Assembly (NCBI RefSeq): GCF_009360615.1
Contig: NZ_SPEY01000006.1
Coordinates: forward strand, 1-64,000
From: Comamonas sp.
GTDB taxonomy: Bacteria > Pseudomonadota > Gammaproteobacteria > Burkholderiales > Burkholderiaceae_C
DNA length: 64,000 bases
Direction: 5' to 3'
The position numbers were made by a program, and so were the translations under genes. Positions 9,914 to 19,315 of this stretch are shown in pieces (the stretch's first letter is position 1; every line of letters starts with the position of its first letter). Under the pieces are notes generated by a model that was not told the DNA's origin, did no database searches, and saw only the letters and a program-made list of their open reading frames with translations.

Positions 9914-10675
9914 TCAGGGGGCTGGAGTTGGCAGCGGCGCCGAGGTCTGACCACGCTCCCGGGCTTGCTGCAATGCCCGGGCTTTGTGCTCGGCCGCTGC
10001 CTTGAGCTTGGCATCGTAATCCGCCCGGGCCTTGGCCTCTCGTTCGGCGCGCCCCTGGTCGGCCTGGGCTCGGTTCTGCTCGTGACGGCGTACATAGTCG
10101 GCCTGCTTGCTGGCACGCTGCCGGGCCTCGGCCTGGCGCTGCGCCTGCACCGCTTGCTCGTCAACCGCCGGCTTTGCGCCCGTACCGCCGGGCTGCGGCG
10201 TGCTCCTGGCATTCTTGTCGCGTTGCTGCGACTTCATGGGCACAGCCGCGTTTTCGGCTTTCTTCTCTTCGATGGCCTTCAGCTTGGCGGCCGCTTTTTC
10301 CTTGCGCTCCGCGTCATTGATCTCCAGCTCGCGGGCGCGAAGGGGCGCATCTTTCTCACGCGCAGCCCTGCGGGCCTCGGCCAGACATCCCTCGACGGCA
10401 AACTTCTGGTAGCAGAGCTTTTCGTCGGCGATGCGCTGCTGCTCAATGACGGCACGCTTGCTGAGAATCTCGTCGCGTTCGGCCTCGCGCTGCTGATGCA
10501 GATGCTGGCGGGCCTTTTCGGCGGCGGCTTTCTGCGCCTGCGGGCCGGTCTGCTGCACCGCCTGCGCCTGCGCATGAACCAGGGCTGGTGCGCCGGCCAG
10601 CAAGACGGCGGCCAGAGACGCCAGCGCAAGGCCTGCACTGCGGTGGCGGATCAGCGGGGCAAGGATAGTGGACAT
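9914..10675 (-). CDS. Secreted Ala/Lys/Arg-rich coiled-coil protein, function unknown
   Basis: I do not recognise a named family. The 253-residue protein starts MSTILAPLIRHRSAG, with a signal peptide ending near residue 35 (ALVHA before QAQ), so a periplasmic location is inferred. The rest is dominated by long charged helices rich in Ala, Lys, Arg, Glu and Gln (AAEKARQHLHQQREAERDE and similar). Two cysteines (KLCYQKFAVEGC) lie near residue 92 and could form a disulfide. A Pro/Gly/Ser-rich break near residue 160 separates two helical blocks. Upstream in-frame ATGs at 10681 and 10711 exist. It lies just downstream of zapE on the same strand, 67 bp away. Confidence 0.7.
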   Translation of the reverse strand: MSTILAPLIRHRSAGLALASLAAVLLAGAPALVHAQAQAVQQTGPQAQKAAAEKARQHLHQQREAERDEILSKRAVIEQQRIADEKLCYQKFAVEGCLAEARRAAREKDAPLRARELEINDAERKEKAAAKLKAIEEKKAENAAVPMKSQQRDKNARSTPQPGGTGAKPAVDEQAVQAQRQAEARQRASKQADYVRRHEQNRAQADQGRAEREAKARADYDAKLKAAAEHKARALQQARERGQTSAPLPTPAP

Positions 10676-10742
10676 CGTCATCAACTCGGAACTCGAAGTA
10701 CAGGCTGGCATCTTAAATCCGCCGGAGCTTGCACGCCGGCAA

Positions 10743-11846
10743 TCAGGTCAAGCTGGTGTCCACCACGCGGCGCTCAAGCGCCAGGTATTCCTTGGATCGC
10801 ATCTCGTTGAGGCGCGAGACGGTGCGGGGGAATTCGTGGGACAGCGGACCTTCGGTGTAGATTTTCTCGGGCGCAACGGCCGCCGACAGGATGAGCTTGA
10901 CATGGCGATCGTAGAGCACGTCCACCAGCAACGTGAAGCGCCGCGCGGCCGAAGCCATGTTCACATGCAGCTCGGGCACGTCGGACACCAGGATGGTGTG
11001 GAACTGCGTGGCAATTTCCAGATAGTCGTTCTGCGAACGCGGGCCGCCGCAGAGTTCGCGGAAGTCGAACCACACGACGCCGCCTGCACGGCGCTTGGCC
11101 GCGATCCTGCGGGTCTCGATCTGCATCACGGGCTCTTCGTCATGGGCTTCGGCAAGGCGATCGAACGTCTCCTGCATCGCAGCGTCTGCCTCCGGTCCCA
11201 GCGGACAGTGATAGAGCTTGGCATCTTCAAGCGTACGGCGGCGGTAGTCGGTGCCATTGTCCACGTTCACCACTTCCATGCGTTCCTTGAGCAACGCGAT
11301 CGCCGGCAGGATGCGGTCGCGATGCAGCCCCCCGGGGTAAAGACCATCCGGCTCGAAATTGGAGGTCGTCACAAAGCCCACGCCGTTGGCAAACAGCGAC
11401 TCGAGCAGCTTGTAGAGAATCATGGCGTCGGTGATGTCGGCCACATGGAATTCATCAAAGCAGATCAGCTTGTACTTCTTGGCGATCTTGGCGCCCAGCG
11501 CATCGAGCGGGTTCTGCGTACCCTGCATCAGGTGCATCTCGCGGTGCACCTCCCGCATGAATTCGTGGAAGTGCAGCCGCACCTTGCGCTTGAGGGGCAC
11601 CGCATTGAAGAAGCATTCCATCAGGAAGCTCTTGCCGCGCCCTACGCCACCATACATGTAGACACCCTTGGGCAGATCCGGGTGATTGATCAGTTTCTTG
11701 AGAGCATTGGAGCGCTTGCCCTTGTACGCCGTCCACTCGTCGGCGCAGCGCTGCAGCGCCTCGACCGCACGCAGCTGTGCGGGATCGCTTTTGAAACCCT
11801 TGGCGGCCAGCTCCGCCTCGTAGGCCTGTCTTACATTCACCGTCAT
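10743..11846 (-). CDS. zapE: Cell division protein ZapE (AFG1-like ATPase)
   Basis: The 367-residue P-loop ATPase has Walker A GGVGRGKS near residue 66 preceded by LPKGVYMY, and Walker B KLICFDEFHV followed by DITDAM. These are signatures of the AFG1/LACE1 family, whose bacterial member ZapE acts on the Z ring during late division, particularly under low oxygen or stress. A later conserved block reads GGVVWFDFRELCGGPRS. Length matches the family. The start MTVNVRQAYE lies 26 bases from an intergenic palindromic repeat. It belongs to a minus-strand run downstream of lpdA but is separated by a probable terminator. Confidence 0.95.
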   Translation of the reverse strand: MTVNVRQAYEAELAAKGFKSDPAQLRAVEALQRCADEWTAYKGKRSNALKKLINHPDLPKGVYMYGGVGRGKSFLMECFFNAVPLKRKVRLHFHEFMREVHREMHLMQGTQNPLDALGAKIAKKYKLICFDEFHVADITDAMILYKLLESLFANGVGFVTTSNFEPDGLYPGGLHRDRILPAIALLKERMEVVNVDNGTDYRRRTLEDAKLYHCPLGPEADAAMQETFDRLAEAHDEEPVMQIETRRIAAKRRAGGVVWFDFRELCGGPRSQNDYLEIATQFHTILVSDVPELHVNMASAARRFTLLVDVLYDRHVKLILSAAVAPEKIYTEGPLSHEFPRTVSRLNEMRSKEYLALERRVVDTSLT

Positions 11847-11864
11847 GTCTCCAGATGCTCAAAA

Positions 11865-11904
11865 AACAATAGCTGCTATCGCTTATTGAATAAGCGCTAG
11901 CAGC
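11865..11904 (-). terminator. Palindromic repeat that may terminate the odh operon
   Basis: Two 16-base arms, 11872-11887 and 11889-11904, pair with one mismatch around a single base (GCTGCTATCGCTTATT against GCTGCTAGCGCTTATT). On the minus strand the hairpin is followed by TATTG and six T, so it could end the odhAB-lpdA transcript. It also looks like a member of the dispersed intergenic repeat seen elsewhere in this window. Confidence 0.55.
11872..11904. repeat. Comamonadaceae-type intergenic palindrome, copy A
   Basis: This is the near-perfect palindrome GCTGCTATCGCTTATT / AATAAGCGCTAGCAGC. It resembles the AAGCGC-containing palindromes abundant between genes in Comamonadaceae. That family attribution is from memory and not searched. 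It lies between lpdA and zapE. Confidence 0.6.
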
Positions 11905-11992
11905 CATTTTGTTCTGAATTCTAAAAGAAACTCAGCCTGCGTGCGGGCACTTCACAGCCATGTCAAAACCTGCGCGCAAGACTGAAGAAAAC

Positions 11993-13420
<1,428 letters not shown>

Positions 13421-13448
13421 GATTTGAATCTTTTCTCTGTTTAACTCG

Positions 13449-13480
13449 AAAAAAGCCCACCGCTTTTGGTGGTGGGCTTT
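13449..13480 (-). terminator. Intrinsic terminator between odhB and lpdA
   Basis: On the minus strand AAAGCCCACC (13480-13471), a nine-base loop and GGTGGGCTTT form a 10-bp perfect stem, followed by further T to give six in a row. It sits inside the operon, 21 bp past the odhB stop codon and just ahead of the lpdA ribosome site, which suggests attenuation. Confidence 0.8.
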
Positions 13481-13501
13481 GTAGAAGCTCGATCTGCTGA
13501 A

Positions 13502-14743
13502 TTACAGATCAAACAGGAGGCGAGAAGGATCTTCCAGGGCGTCCTTCATGGCCACCAGGCTCAGAACGGCTTCGCGGCCATCGATGATGCGGTGGTCATA
13601 GGACATGGCCAGGTAGTTCATGGGGCGGATCACGATCTGACCGTTCTCGACCACGGCACGGTCCTTGGTGGCGTGCACGCCCAGAATGGCCGACTGAGGG
13701 GGGTTGATGATGGGGGTGGACATCATCGAGCCGAACGTGCCGCCATTGGAGATGGAGAAGGTACCGCCGGTCATTTCTTCAATGCCCAGCTTGCCTTCCT
13801 TGGCCTTCTGACCGAACTCGACAATCTTCTTCTCGATGTCGGCGAAGCTCATCTGGTCCGCATTGCGCAGGATGGGCACCACCAGACCGCGGGGCGAGCT
13901 CACAGCGATACCGATGTCGAAGTAGCCATGGTAGACGATGTCGTTGCCGTCGATGGAGGCATTCACGGCGGGGAACTTCTTCAGCGCATGCACAGCAGCC
14001 TTGACGAAGAAGGACATGAAGCCCAGCTTCACGCCATGTTCCTTGGTGAACTGGTCCTGGAACTTCTTGCGCAGCTCCATCACGGGTGCCATGTTCACTT
14101 CGTTGAACGTGGTCAGGATGGCGTTGGTGGCCTGGGATTGCAGCAGACGCTCGGCAATACGGGCGCGCAGACGTGTCATGGGCACGCGCTGCTCGGGACG
14201 ATCGCCCAGGTTTTCCTTGGCCACGGGAGCTGCCACCTGAGGCAGAGCGGCCTTGGGAGCACCAGTGGGGATGGCTGCGCCGGCCTTGATGGCACCCAGC
14301 GCATCACCCTTGGTCACACGGCCGTCCTTGCCCGTGCCAGCCACATTGGCGGCAGACAGGTTGTTGTCGGCCAGGATCTTGGCAGCAGCAGGCATAGCCA
14401 CGCCGCTCTTGTCAGCGCCAGCAGGCGCCGCAGCCACGGGGGCGGCAGCAGGCGTAGCTACGGCAGCGGGGGCGGCAGCAGGAGCCGCGGCACCAGCCAC
14501 GGCTTCGGAGTCGATCTTGGCGATCACTTGCTCGGCAGCCACGGTAGCGCCTTCACCTTGCAGGATTTCGGTGATCACGCCTGCCGAGGGAGCAGGCACT
14601 TCCAGCACCACCTTGTCGGTTTCGATCTCGATGAGGATTTCATCGACGGCCACGGCCTCGCCGACCTTTTTCTTCCAGGTCAGCATGGTGGCTTCCGTGA
14701 TGGACTCGGACAGCTGAGGGACTTTAACTTCAACGATTGCCAT
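13502..14743 (-). CDS. odhB: 2-oxoglutarate dehydrogenase E2, dihydrolipoyllysine succinyltransferase
   Basis: E2 is the core of the 2-oxoglutarate dehydrogenase complex and transfers succinyl groups to CoA. The 413-residue protein has an N-terminal lipoyl domain with the lipoylated lysine in ETDKVVLEV near residue 43. An Ala/Pro-rich flexible linker runs from about 80 to 120. The peripheral-subunit binding segment [18 protein letters not shown] is followed by [11 protein letters not shown]. The catalytic acyltransferase domain ends in [16 protein letters not shown], with the active His and Asp. It is preceded by odhA with a 63-bp gap that contains a GC-rich stem-loop (about 14778-14796) without a T tract. 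Confidence 0.97.
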   Translation of the reverse strand: MAIVEVKVPQLSESITEATMLTWKKKVGEAVAVDEILIEIETDKVVLEVPAPSAGVITEILQGEGATVAAEQVIAKIDSEAVAGAAAPAAAPAAVATPAAAPVAAAPAGADKSGVAMPAAAKILADNNLSAANVAGTGKDGRVTKGDALGAIKAGAAIPTGAPKAALPQVAAPVAKENLGDRPEQRVPMTRLRARIAERLLQSQATNAILTTFNEVNMAPVMELRKKFQDQFTKEHGVKLGFMSFFVKAAVHALKKFPAVNASIDGNDIVYHGYFDIGIAVSSPRGLVVPILRNADQMSFADIEKKIVEFGQKAKEGKLGIEEMTGGTFSISNGGTFGSMMSTPIINPPQSAILGVHATKDRAVVENGQIVIRPMNYLAMSYDHRIIDGREAVLSLVAMKDALEDPSRLLFDL

Positions 14744-14806
14744 TTTGAATTCTTTCCAGAGATGTTTCTTGTGCCCCCCGTCCTCGGACAGGGGGTGTCG
14801 CCTGCA

Positions 14807-17686
14807 TTACTTGGTCAGGACAAAGCCCTTGAGCTTGGCGAATGCGCCTTCCACCAGTGCCTTTTGCTGCTCTTGGTGCAGATGCGCGTAGCCGACGGCA
14901 GGCGAAGCGGACGCAGCGCGACCGGAATAGCCCAGCTTCTGGCCTTCACGCATGTTCTCGTGAATGTTGTGCTGGATGAAGAACCAGGCGCCCTGGTTCT
15001 GAGGCTCATCCTGGCACCACACGATGTCAGTAGCGTTGGCGTACTTCTTCACTTCGGCGGCGAACGCCTTGTGGGGGAAGGGATACAGCTGCTCGACGCG
15101 GATGATGGCGACGTCCTTGGATTCCTTCTCGGCACGCTTCTTGACCAGATCGTAGTACACCTTGCCCGAGCAGGCGATGATGCGCTTGACCTTGGCAGCG
15201 TTCTTGACGATGGTTTCGTCCTGCTCGGGAATCACGGTCTGGAAGCCACCAGAGGTGAACTCGGACAGGGGCGAGGTGGCGTCCTTGTTGCGCAGCAGCG
15301 ACTTGGGAGTCATGATGACCAGCGGCTTGCGCAGGCCACGAACCATCTGGCGACGCAGCACGTGGAAGATCTGGCTGGCCGTGGTGGGCTGCACGATCTG
15401 CATGTTGGTGTCGGCGGCCAGCTGCATGAAGCGCTCCAGACGTGCCGAGCTGTGCTCGGGGCCCTGGCCTTCATAGCCGTGAGGCAGCATCAGGGTCAGG
15501 CCGTTGACACGACCCCACTTCACTTCACCGGATGCAATGAACTGGTCGATCACCACCTGGGCACCGTTGGCGAAGTCGCCGAACTGGGCTTCCCACACCA
15601 CCAGGGTGTTGGGATCGTTCGATGCATAGCCGTATTCGAAGCCCAGCACCGCCTCTTCGGACAGGATGGAGTCGATGACGACGAACGGGGCCTGGTTCTC
15701 GGCAGCGTTCTGCAGGGGAATATAGGTACCTTCGTCCCACTTCTCACGCTTCTGGTCATGGACCACGGCATGGCGGTGGGTGAAGGTGCCGCGACCGGAG
15801 TCTTCACCCGACAGGCGCACGGGATAGCCCGACGCGACCAGCGATGCGAAAGCCATGGTCTCGCCCATGCCCCAGTCCACGTTGACATCGCCGCGACCCA
15901 TGGCGGCACGGTCGTCATACACCTTCTTGACCAGAGCATGAGGATTCACGCTCGCAGGCAGTGTGGTGACCTTCTCGGCCAGACGCTTCCACTCGGTCAA
16001 GGGAATGGCGGTGTCGCCGGCGTCGGTCCAGGTCTTGCCCACGAAGGGGCTCCAGTCCACGGCGTACTTGCTCTTGAAGTTGGTCAGCACCACGTCCTGG
16101 GTGTGACGGCCTTCGTCCATGGCGGCGCGATAGGCCTTGACCATGTCGTCGCCCAGCGTGTCGCCCAGGCCTTGAGTGGCCAGCTTGTCTGCGTACAGCT
16201 TGCGCGTGCCGGGGTGGGCAGCGATCTTCTTGTACATCAGAGGCTGTGTCAGAGCGGGAGTGTCCTGCTCGTTGTGGCCGAGCTTGCGGAAGCAGATGAT
16301 GTCGACCACCACGTCCTTGGAGAACTCCATGCGGAACTCCAGGGCCAGCTGCATGGCCAGGCACACCGCTTCGGGATCGTCACCATTCACGTGCAGCACG
16401 GGCGACTCGATCATCTTGACGATGTCGGTGCAATACAGCGTGGAGCGCAGGTCGCGGGGATCAGAGGTCGTGAAACCGATCTGGTTGTTGATGATGATGT
16501 GGACCGTGCCACCGGTGGTGTAGCCACGGGTTTCGGACAGCGCCAGGGTTTCCTGGTTCACGCCCTGACCGGCAAAGGCCGCGTCGCCGTGCACCAGCAC
16601 CGGCAGCACTTGCTTGCCCTGGGGGTCGTCGCGGCGGTCCATGCGCGAGCGCACCGAACCTTCCACCACGGGGTTGACGATTTCCAGGTGCGAGGGATTG
16701 AAGGCCAGCGACAGGTGGACGGGACCGCCCTTGGCAGACACGTCGGAGCTGAAGCCCTGGTGGTACTTCACGTCACCGGCAGGCAGGTCTTCAGGAGCAG
16801 TGTGGTCGAACTCGGCGAACAGGTCCTTGGGCATCTTGCCCAGGGTGTTGACCAGCACGTTCAGGCGGCCACGGTGGGCCATGCCGATCACGACCTCCTG
16901 AACGCCCTTGGCGCTGGCGGAATTGATCAGCTCGTCCATGGCGGCGATGAAAGACTCGCCGCCTTCCAGGGAAAAGCGTTTCTGGCCCACATACTTGGTG
17001 TGCAGATAGCGCTCCAGGCCTTCGGCAGCGGTCAGGCGCTCCAGGATGCGCTTCTTCTGGTCTGCGTTGAAGGCCGGCTTGGAGCGGATCGACTCCAGGC
17101 GTTGTTGCCACCAGCGCTTCTGATTCTGATTGGTGGCATACATGTACTCGGCGCCCAGGGTGCCGCAGTAGGTTTCGCGCAGAGCGTTCATCAGCTCGCG
17201 CAGCGTCATGGTTTCCTTGCCGAAGAAAGTGTTGCTGGTGTTGAACACCACTTCCTGGTCCGCATCGGTGAAGCCGTAGAAGGAAGGCTCCAGCTCGGGA
17301 ATTTCGGGGCGCTCGGTGCGCTTCAGGGGGTCCAGATCGGCCCAGCGCTGACCGACATTGCGGTAGGCGGCAATCAGTTGCTGCACGGCCGTGCGCTTGC
17401 GACCCAGCTCGGAGTCGGCGCCGGAAGCCACCACCACCTTGGTGCCGCCCTGCTTTGCGCGCTCGGCAAAGGCATTGATCACGGGCAGGTGAGGAACGTC
17501 TTTGTTGTCGGTGCCATCCACTGCAGGCACGTGCTGCAGGGCATCAAAGTATTCACGCCAGGAATCGGGGACGCTACCAGGATTGGCCAGATAGTTCTCG
17601 TACATCTCTTCGACATAGGGCGCATTGCCGCCGAACAGATAGGTGTTGCCTTGATAGGCTTGATAGATCGTTGACTGATCGCTCAT
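14807..17686 (-). CDS. odhA: 2-oxoglutarate dehydrogenase E1 component
   Basis: E1 decarboxylates 2-oxoglutarate with thiamine diphosphate in the TCA cycle. The 959-residue length is typical. Family landmarks are the N-terminal helix YLFGGNAPYVEEMYENYLANP (E2-binding region), EYMYATNQNQKRWW, GMAHRGRLNVLVN, the thiamine-binding stretch GDAAFAGQGVNQETLALS followed by INNQIGFTT, and the C-terminal EQLYPFPHKAF. The start at 17686 has a GGAGGT ribosome site about 11 bases upstream. It is the first gene of odhA-odhB-lpdA; the promoter should lie in 17687-17906, shared with the divergent permease gene. Confidence 0.97.
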   Translation of the reverse strand: MSDQSTIYQAYQGNTYLFGGNAPYVEEMYENYLANPGSVPDSWREYFDALQHVPAVDGTDNKDVPHLPVINAFAERAKQGGTKVVVASGADSELGRKRTAVQQLIAAYRNVGQRWADLDPLKRTERPEIPELEPSFYGFTDADQEVVFNTSNTFFGKETMTLRELMNALRETYCGTLGAEYMYATNQNQKRWWQQRLESIRSKPAFNADQKKRILERLTAAEGLERYLHTKYVGQKRFSLEGGESFIAAMDELINSASAKGVQEVVIGMAHRGRLNVLVNTLGKMPKDLFAEFDHTAPEDLPAGDVKYHQGFSSDVSAKGGPVHLSLAFNPSHLEIVNPVVEGSVRSRMDRRDDPQGKQVLPVLVHGDAAFAGQGVNQETLALSETRGYTTGGTVHIIINNQIGFTTSDPRDLRSTLYCTDIVKMIESPVLHVNGDDPEAVCLAMQLALEFRMEFSKDVVVDIICFRKLGHNEQDTPALTQPLMYKKIAAHPGTRKLYADKLATQGLGDTLGDDMVKAYRAAMDEGRHTQDVVLTNFKSKYAVDWSPFVGKTWTDAGDTAIPLTEWKRLAEKVTTLPASVNPHALVKKVYDDRAAMGRGDVNVDWGMGETMAFASLVASGYPVRLSGEDSGRGTFTHRHAVVHDQKREKWDEGTYIPLQNAAENQAPFVVIDSILSEEAVLGFEYGYASNDPNTLVVWEAQFGDFANGAQVVIDQFIASGEVKWGRVNGLTLMLPHGYEGQGPEHSSARLERFMQLAADTNMQIVQPTTASQIFHVLRRQMVRGLRKPLVIMTPKSLLRNKDATSPLSEFTSGGFQTVIPEQDETIVKNAAKVKRIIACSGKVYYDLVKKRAEKESKDVAIIRVEQLYPFPHKAFAAEVKKYANATDIVWCQDEPQNQGAWFFIQHNIHENMREGQKLGYSGRAASASPAVGYAHLHQEQQKALVEGAFAKLKGFVLTK

Positions 17687-17906
17687 ATTTCGCTGACCTC
17701 CGCTTTCCTTCGGAAAGCATTAGCTGGTTTGTGGAACCTCCCGCGACACGGCTGTACCGATTGGCGGATGCGACTGTGGCTGGGGAAGGGCCTTGAGTTG
17801 CGGCAGCCATTGTGCCACTGTTCAAAGTCTTGGTCTTATAAAAGACAAGATGTTTACACCCCTGGGACTCGCTTACATTGCAGGAACTCCGTAAACAAGG
17901 ATTCGC

Positions 17907-19082
17907 ATGCCGCCTTTGCCGCTTCACAAACGTGCATTCATTCTTCTTTTGATAGCAGTAACTGCCGGATTCGGCTTGGTTCTTCAGGAATATGTCGTCG
18001 CCATCTTCTGGGGTGTGGTGTTTGCCATCGTCTTCGCCCCCCTGCACCGAAAGCTGTTGATGCGCATGCCCAACAGGCCCACGCTGGCCGCACTGGCAAC
18101 CTTGCTAATTAGTCTGGTAATGGTCATTTTGCCGCTGTCTCTGATAGGGCTGTCGCTCATCAAGGAAACCGCTGCCATCTATGACCAGGTGAACAGCGGA
18201 AACCTGTCCGCAGGCAATTATGTGGAGCAGGTCTTCAATGCCCTGCCCTCCTGGCTGACGCCGTGGATGGAAAAGCTCCACCTGGGCACGCTGGAGGAAA
18301 TCCAGACCAAGCTCTCCAACATCGCCCTGCAGGCCAGCAAGCTCGCAGCCACCAAGGCGGTGGGACTGGGTCAGAACACGCTGGGCTTTGTGGTGGGATT
18401 CGGCGTGATGCTCTATCTCATCTTCTTTCTGCTTCGCGATGGCAAGGAGCTGGTGGCACGCATCTGGGCCGCCACCCCCCTGGCTGCCGAACACAAGCGC
18501 GAACTGGCCATCAAGTTCATCACCGTCATCCGGGCCACCGTCAAGGGCAATCTGGCCGTCGCTGCTGCCCAGGGGGCTCTGGGCGGGCTGATCTTCTGGA
18601 TCCTGGGCATTCAGGGCGCAATACTCTGGGCCGTGGTCATGGCTTTTCTGTCGCTGCTGCCCGCAGTGGGAGCCGGCCTGGTCTGGGGGCCGGTCGCGAT
18701 CTACTTCCTGGCAACGGGTGCCATCACCAAGGGCCTGGTCCTGGCCACCTATGGCGTGCTCGTCATCGGACTGGTGGACAATGTGCTGCGCCCGCTGCTG
18801 GTCGGCAAAGACACCAAGATGCCGGACTATGTGGTGCTGATCTCCACCCTGGGAGGCATGGCCTTGTTCGGGCTCTCGGGCTTTGTGCTGGGCCCGGCGA
18901 TTGCGGCCCTCTTCATGGCGGCCTGGGAGCTGTTTGCGACCATGCAGGCTCAGGAGGAGGAGTTGCTGGACCGGGAAATCGCGCAAAAGCGCACGACGGC
19001 CGACAGCCCCCAGCCTGCGCGGCTCCCGCCTGACCACGGTGCGCAGCCTCCCGCCGAAACACCAAAAAGCGACACAGACTAG
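17907..19082 (+). CDS. AI-2E family transporter (PerM/YdiK-like membrane protein)
   Basis: This 391-residue integral membrane protein has a hydrophobic pattern consistent with about eight helices. Family marks are VAIFWGVVFAIVFAPLHRKL near the N-terminus, a periplasmic helical segment of about 100 residues, LIFFLLRDGKELV, and GLVDNVLRPLLVGKDTKMPDYVVLIS followed by GGMALFGLSGFVLGP. Members include TqsA and a range of proteins with unproven substrates, so AI-2 transport should not be assumed. The tail after residue 350 is charged and Pro-rich, probably cytoplasmic. It is divergent from odhA and upstream of the formate dehydrogenase locus. Confidence 0.9.
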   Translation: MPPLPLHKRAFILLLIAVTAGFGLVLQEYVVAIFWGVVFAIVFAPLHRKLLMRMPNRPTLAALATLLISLVMVILPLSLIGLSLIKETAAIYDQVNSGNLSAGNYVEQVFNALPSWLTPWMEKLHLGTLEEIQTKLSNIALQASKLAATKAVGLGQNTLGFVVGFGVMLYLIFFLLRDGKELVARIWAATPLAAEHKRELAIKFITVIRATVKGNLAVAAAQGALGGLIFWILGIQGAILWAVVMAFLSLLPAVGAGLVWGPVAIYFLATGAITKGLVLATYGVLVIGLVDNVLRPLLVGKDTKMPDYVVLISTLGGMALFGLSGFVLGPAIAALFMAAWELFATMQAQEEELLDREIAQKRTTADSPQPARLPPDHGAQPPAETPKSDTD

Positions 19083-19315
19083 GAATTTTCTGTGCAATTC
19101 GGCCTGCCGGCTGATGGTATTTCGCGCCGGAAATGGGTACCTTTCAAAGCGCAGGCCGACCACTATGGCAGCGATGAAGAAATACAAAAACGAAAAACAA
19201 GGAGCAAAACCGCTCGGGACTACTCAAGAATTAAGGGTTTGTAACTGCTATCAAAAATGAGGGGGGTCGTAAAATTTGCTTTCACATAAGCGTTCATACG
19301 AAAAGGTACCCCACA

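Noticed and set aside
13466..17674. A 1402-codon plus-strand open frame across odhAB
   Set aside because: It is antisense to odhA/odhB; the sense frames carry unmistakable E1 and E2 motifs. Long antisense frames are expected at this GC content.
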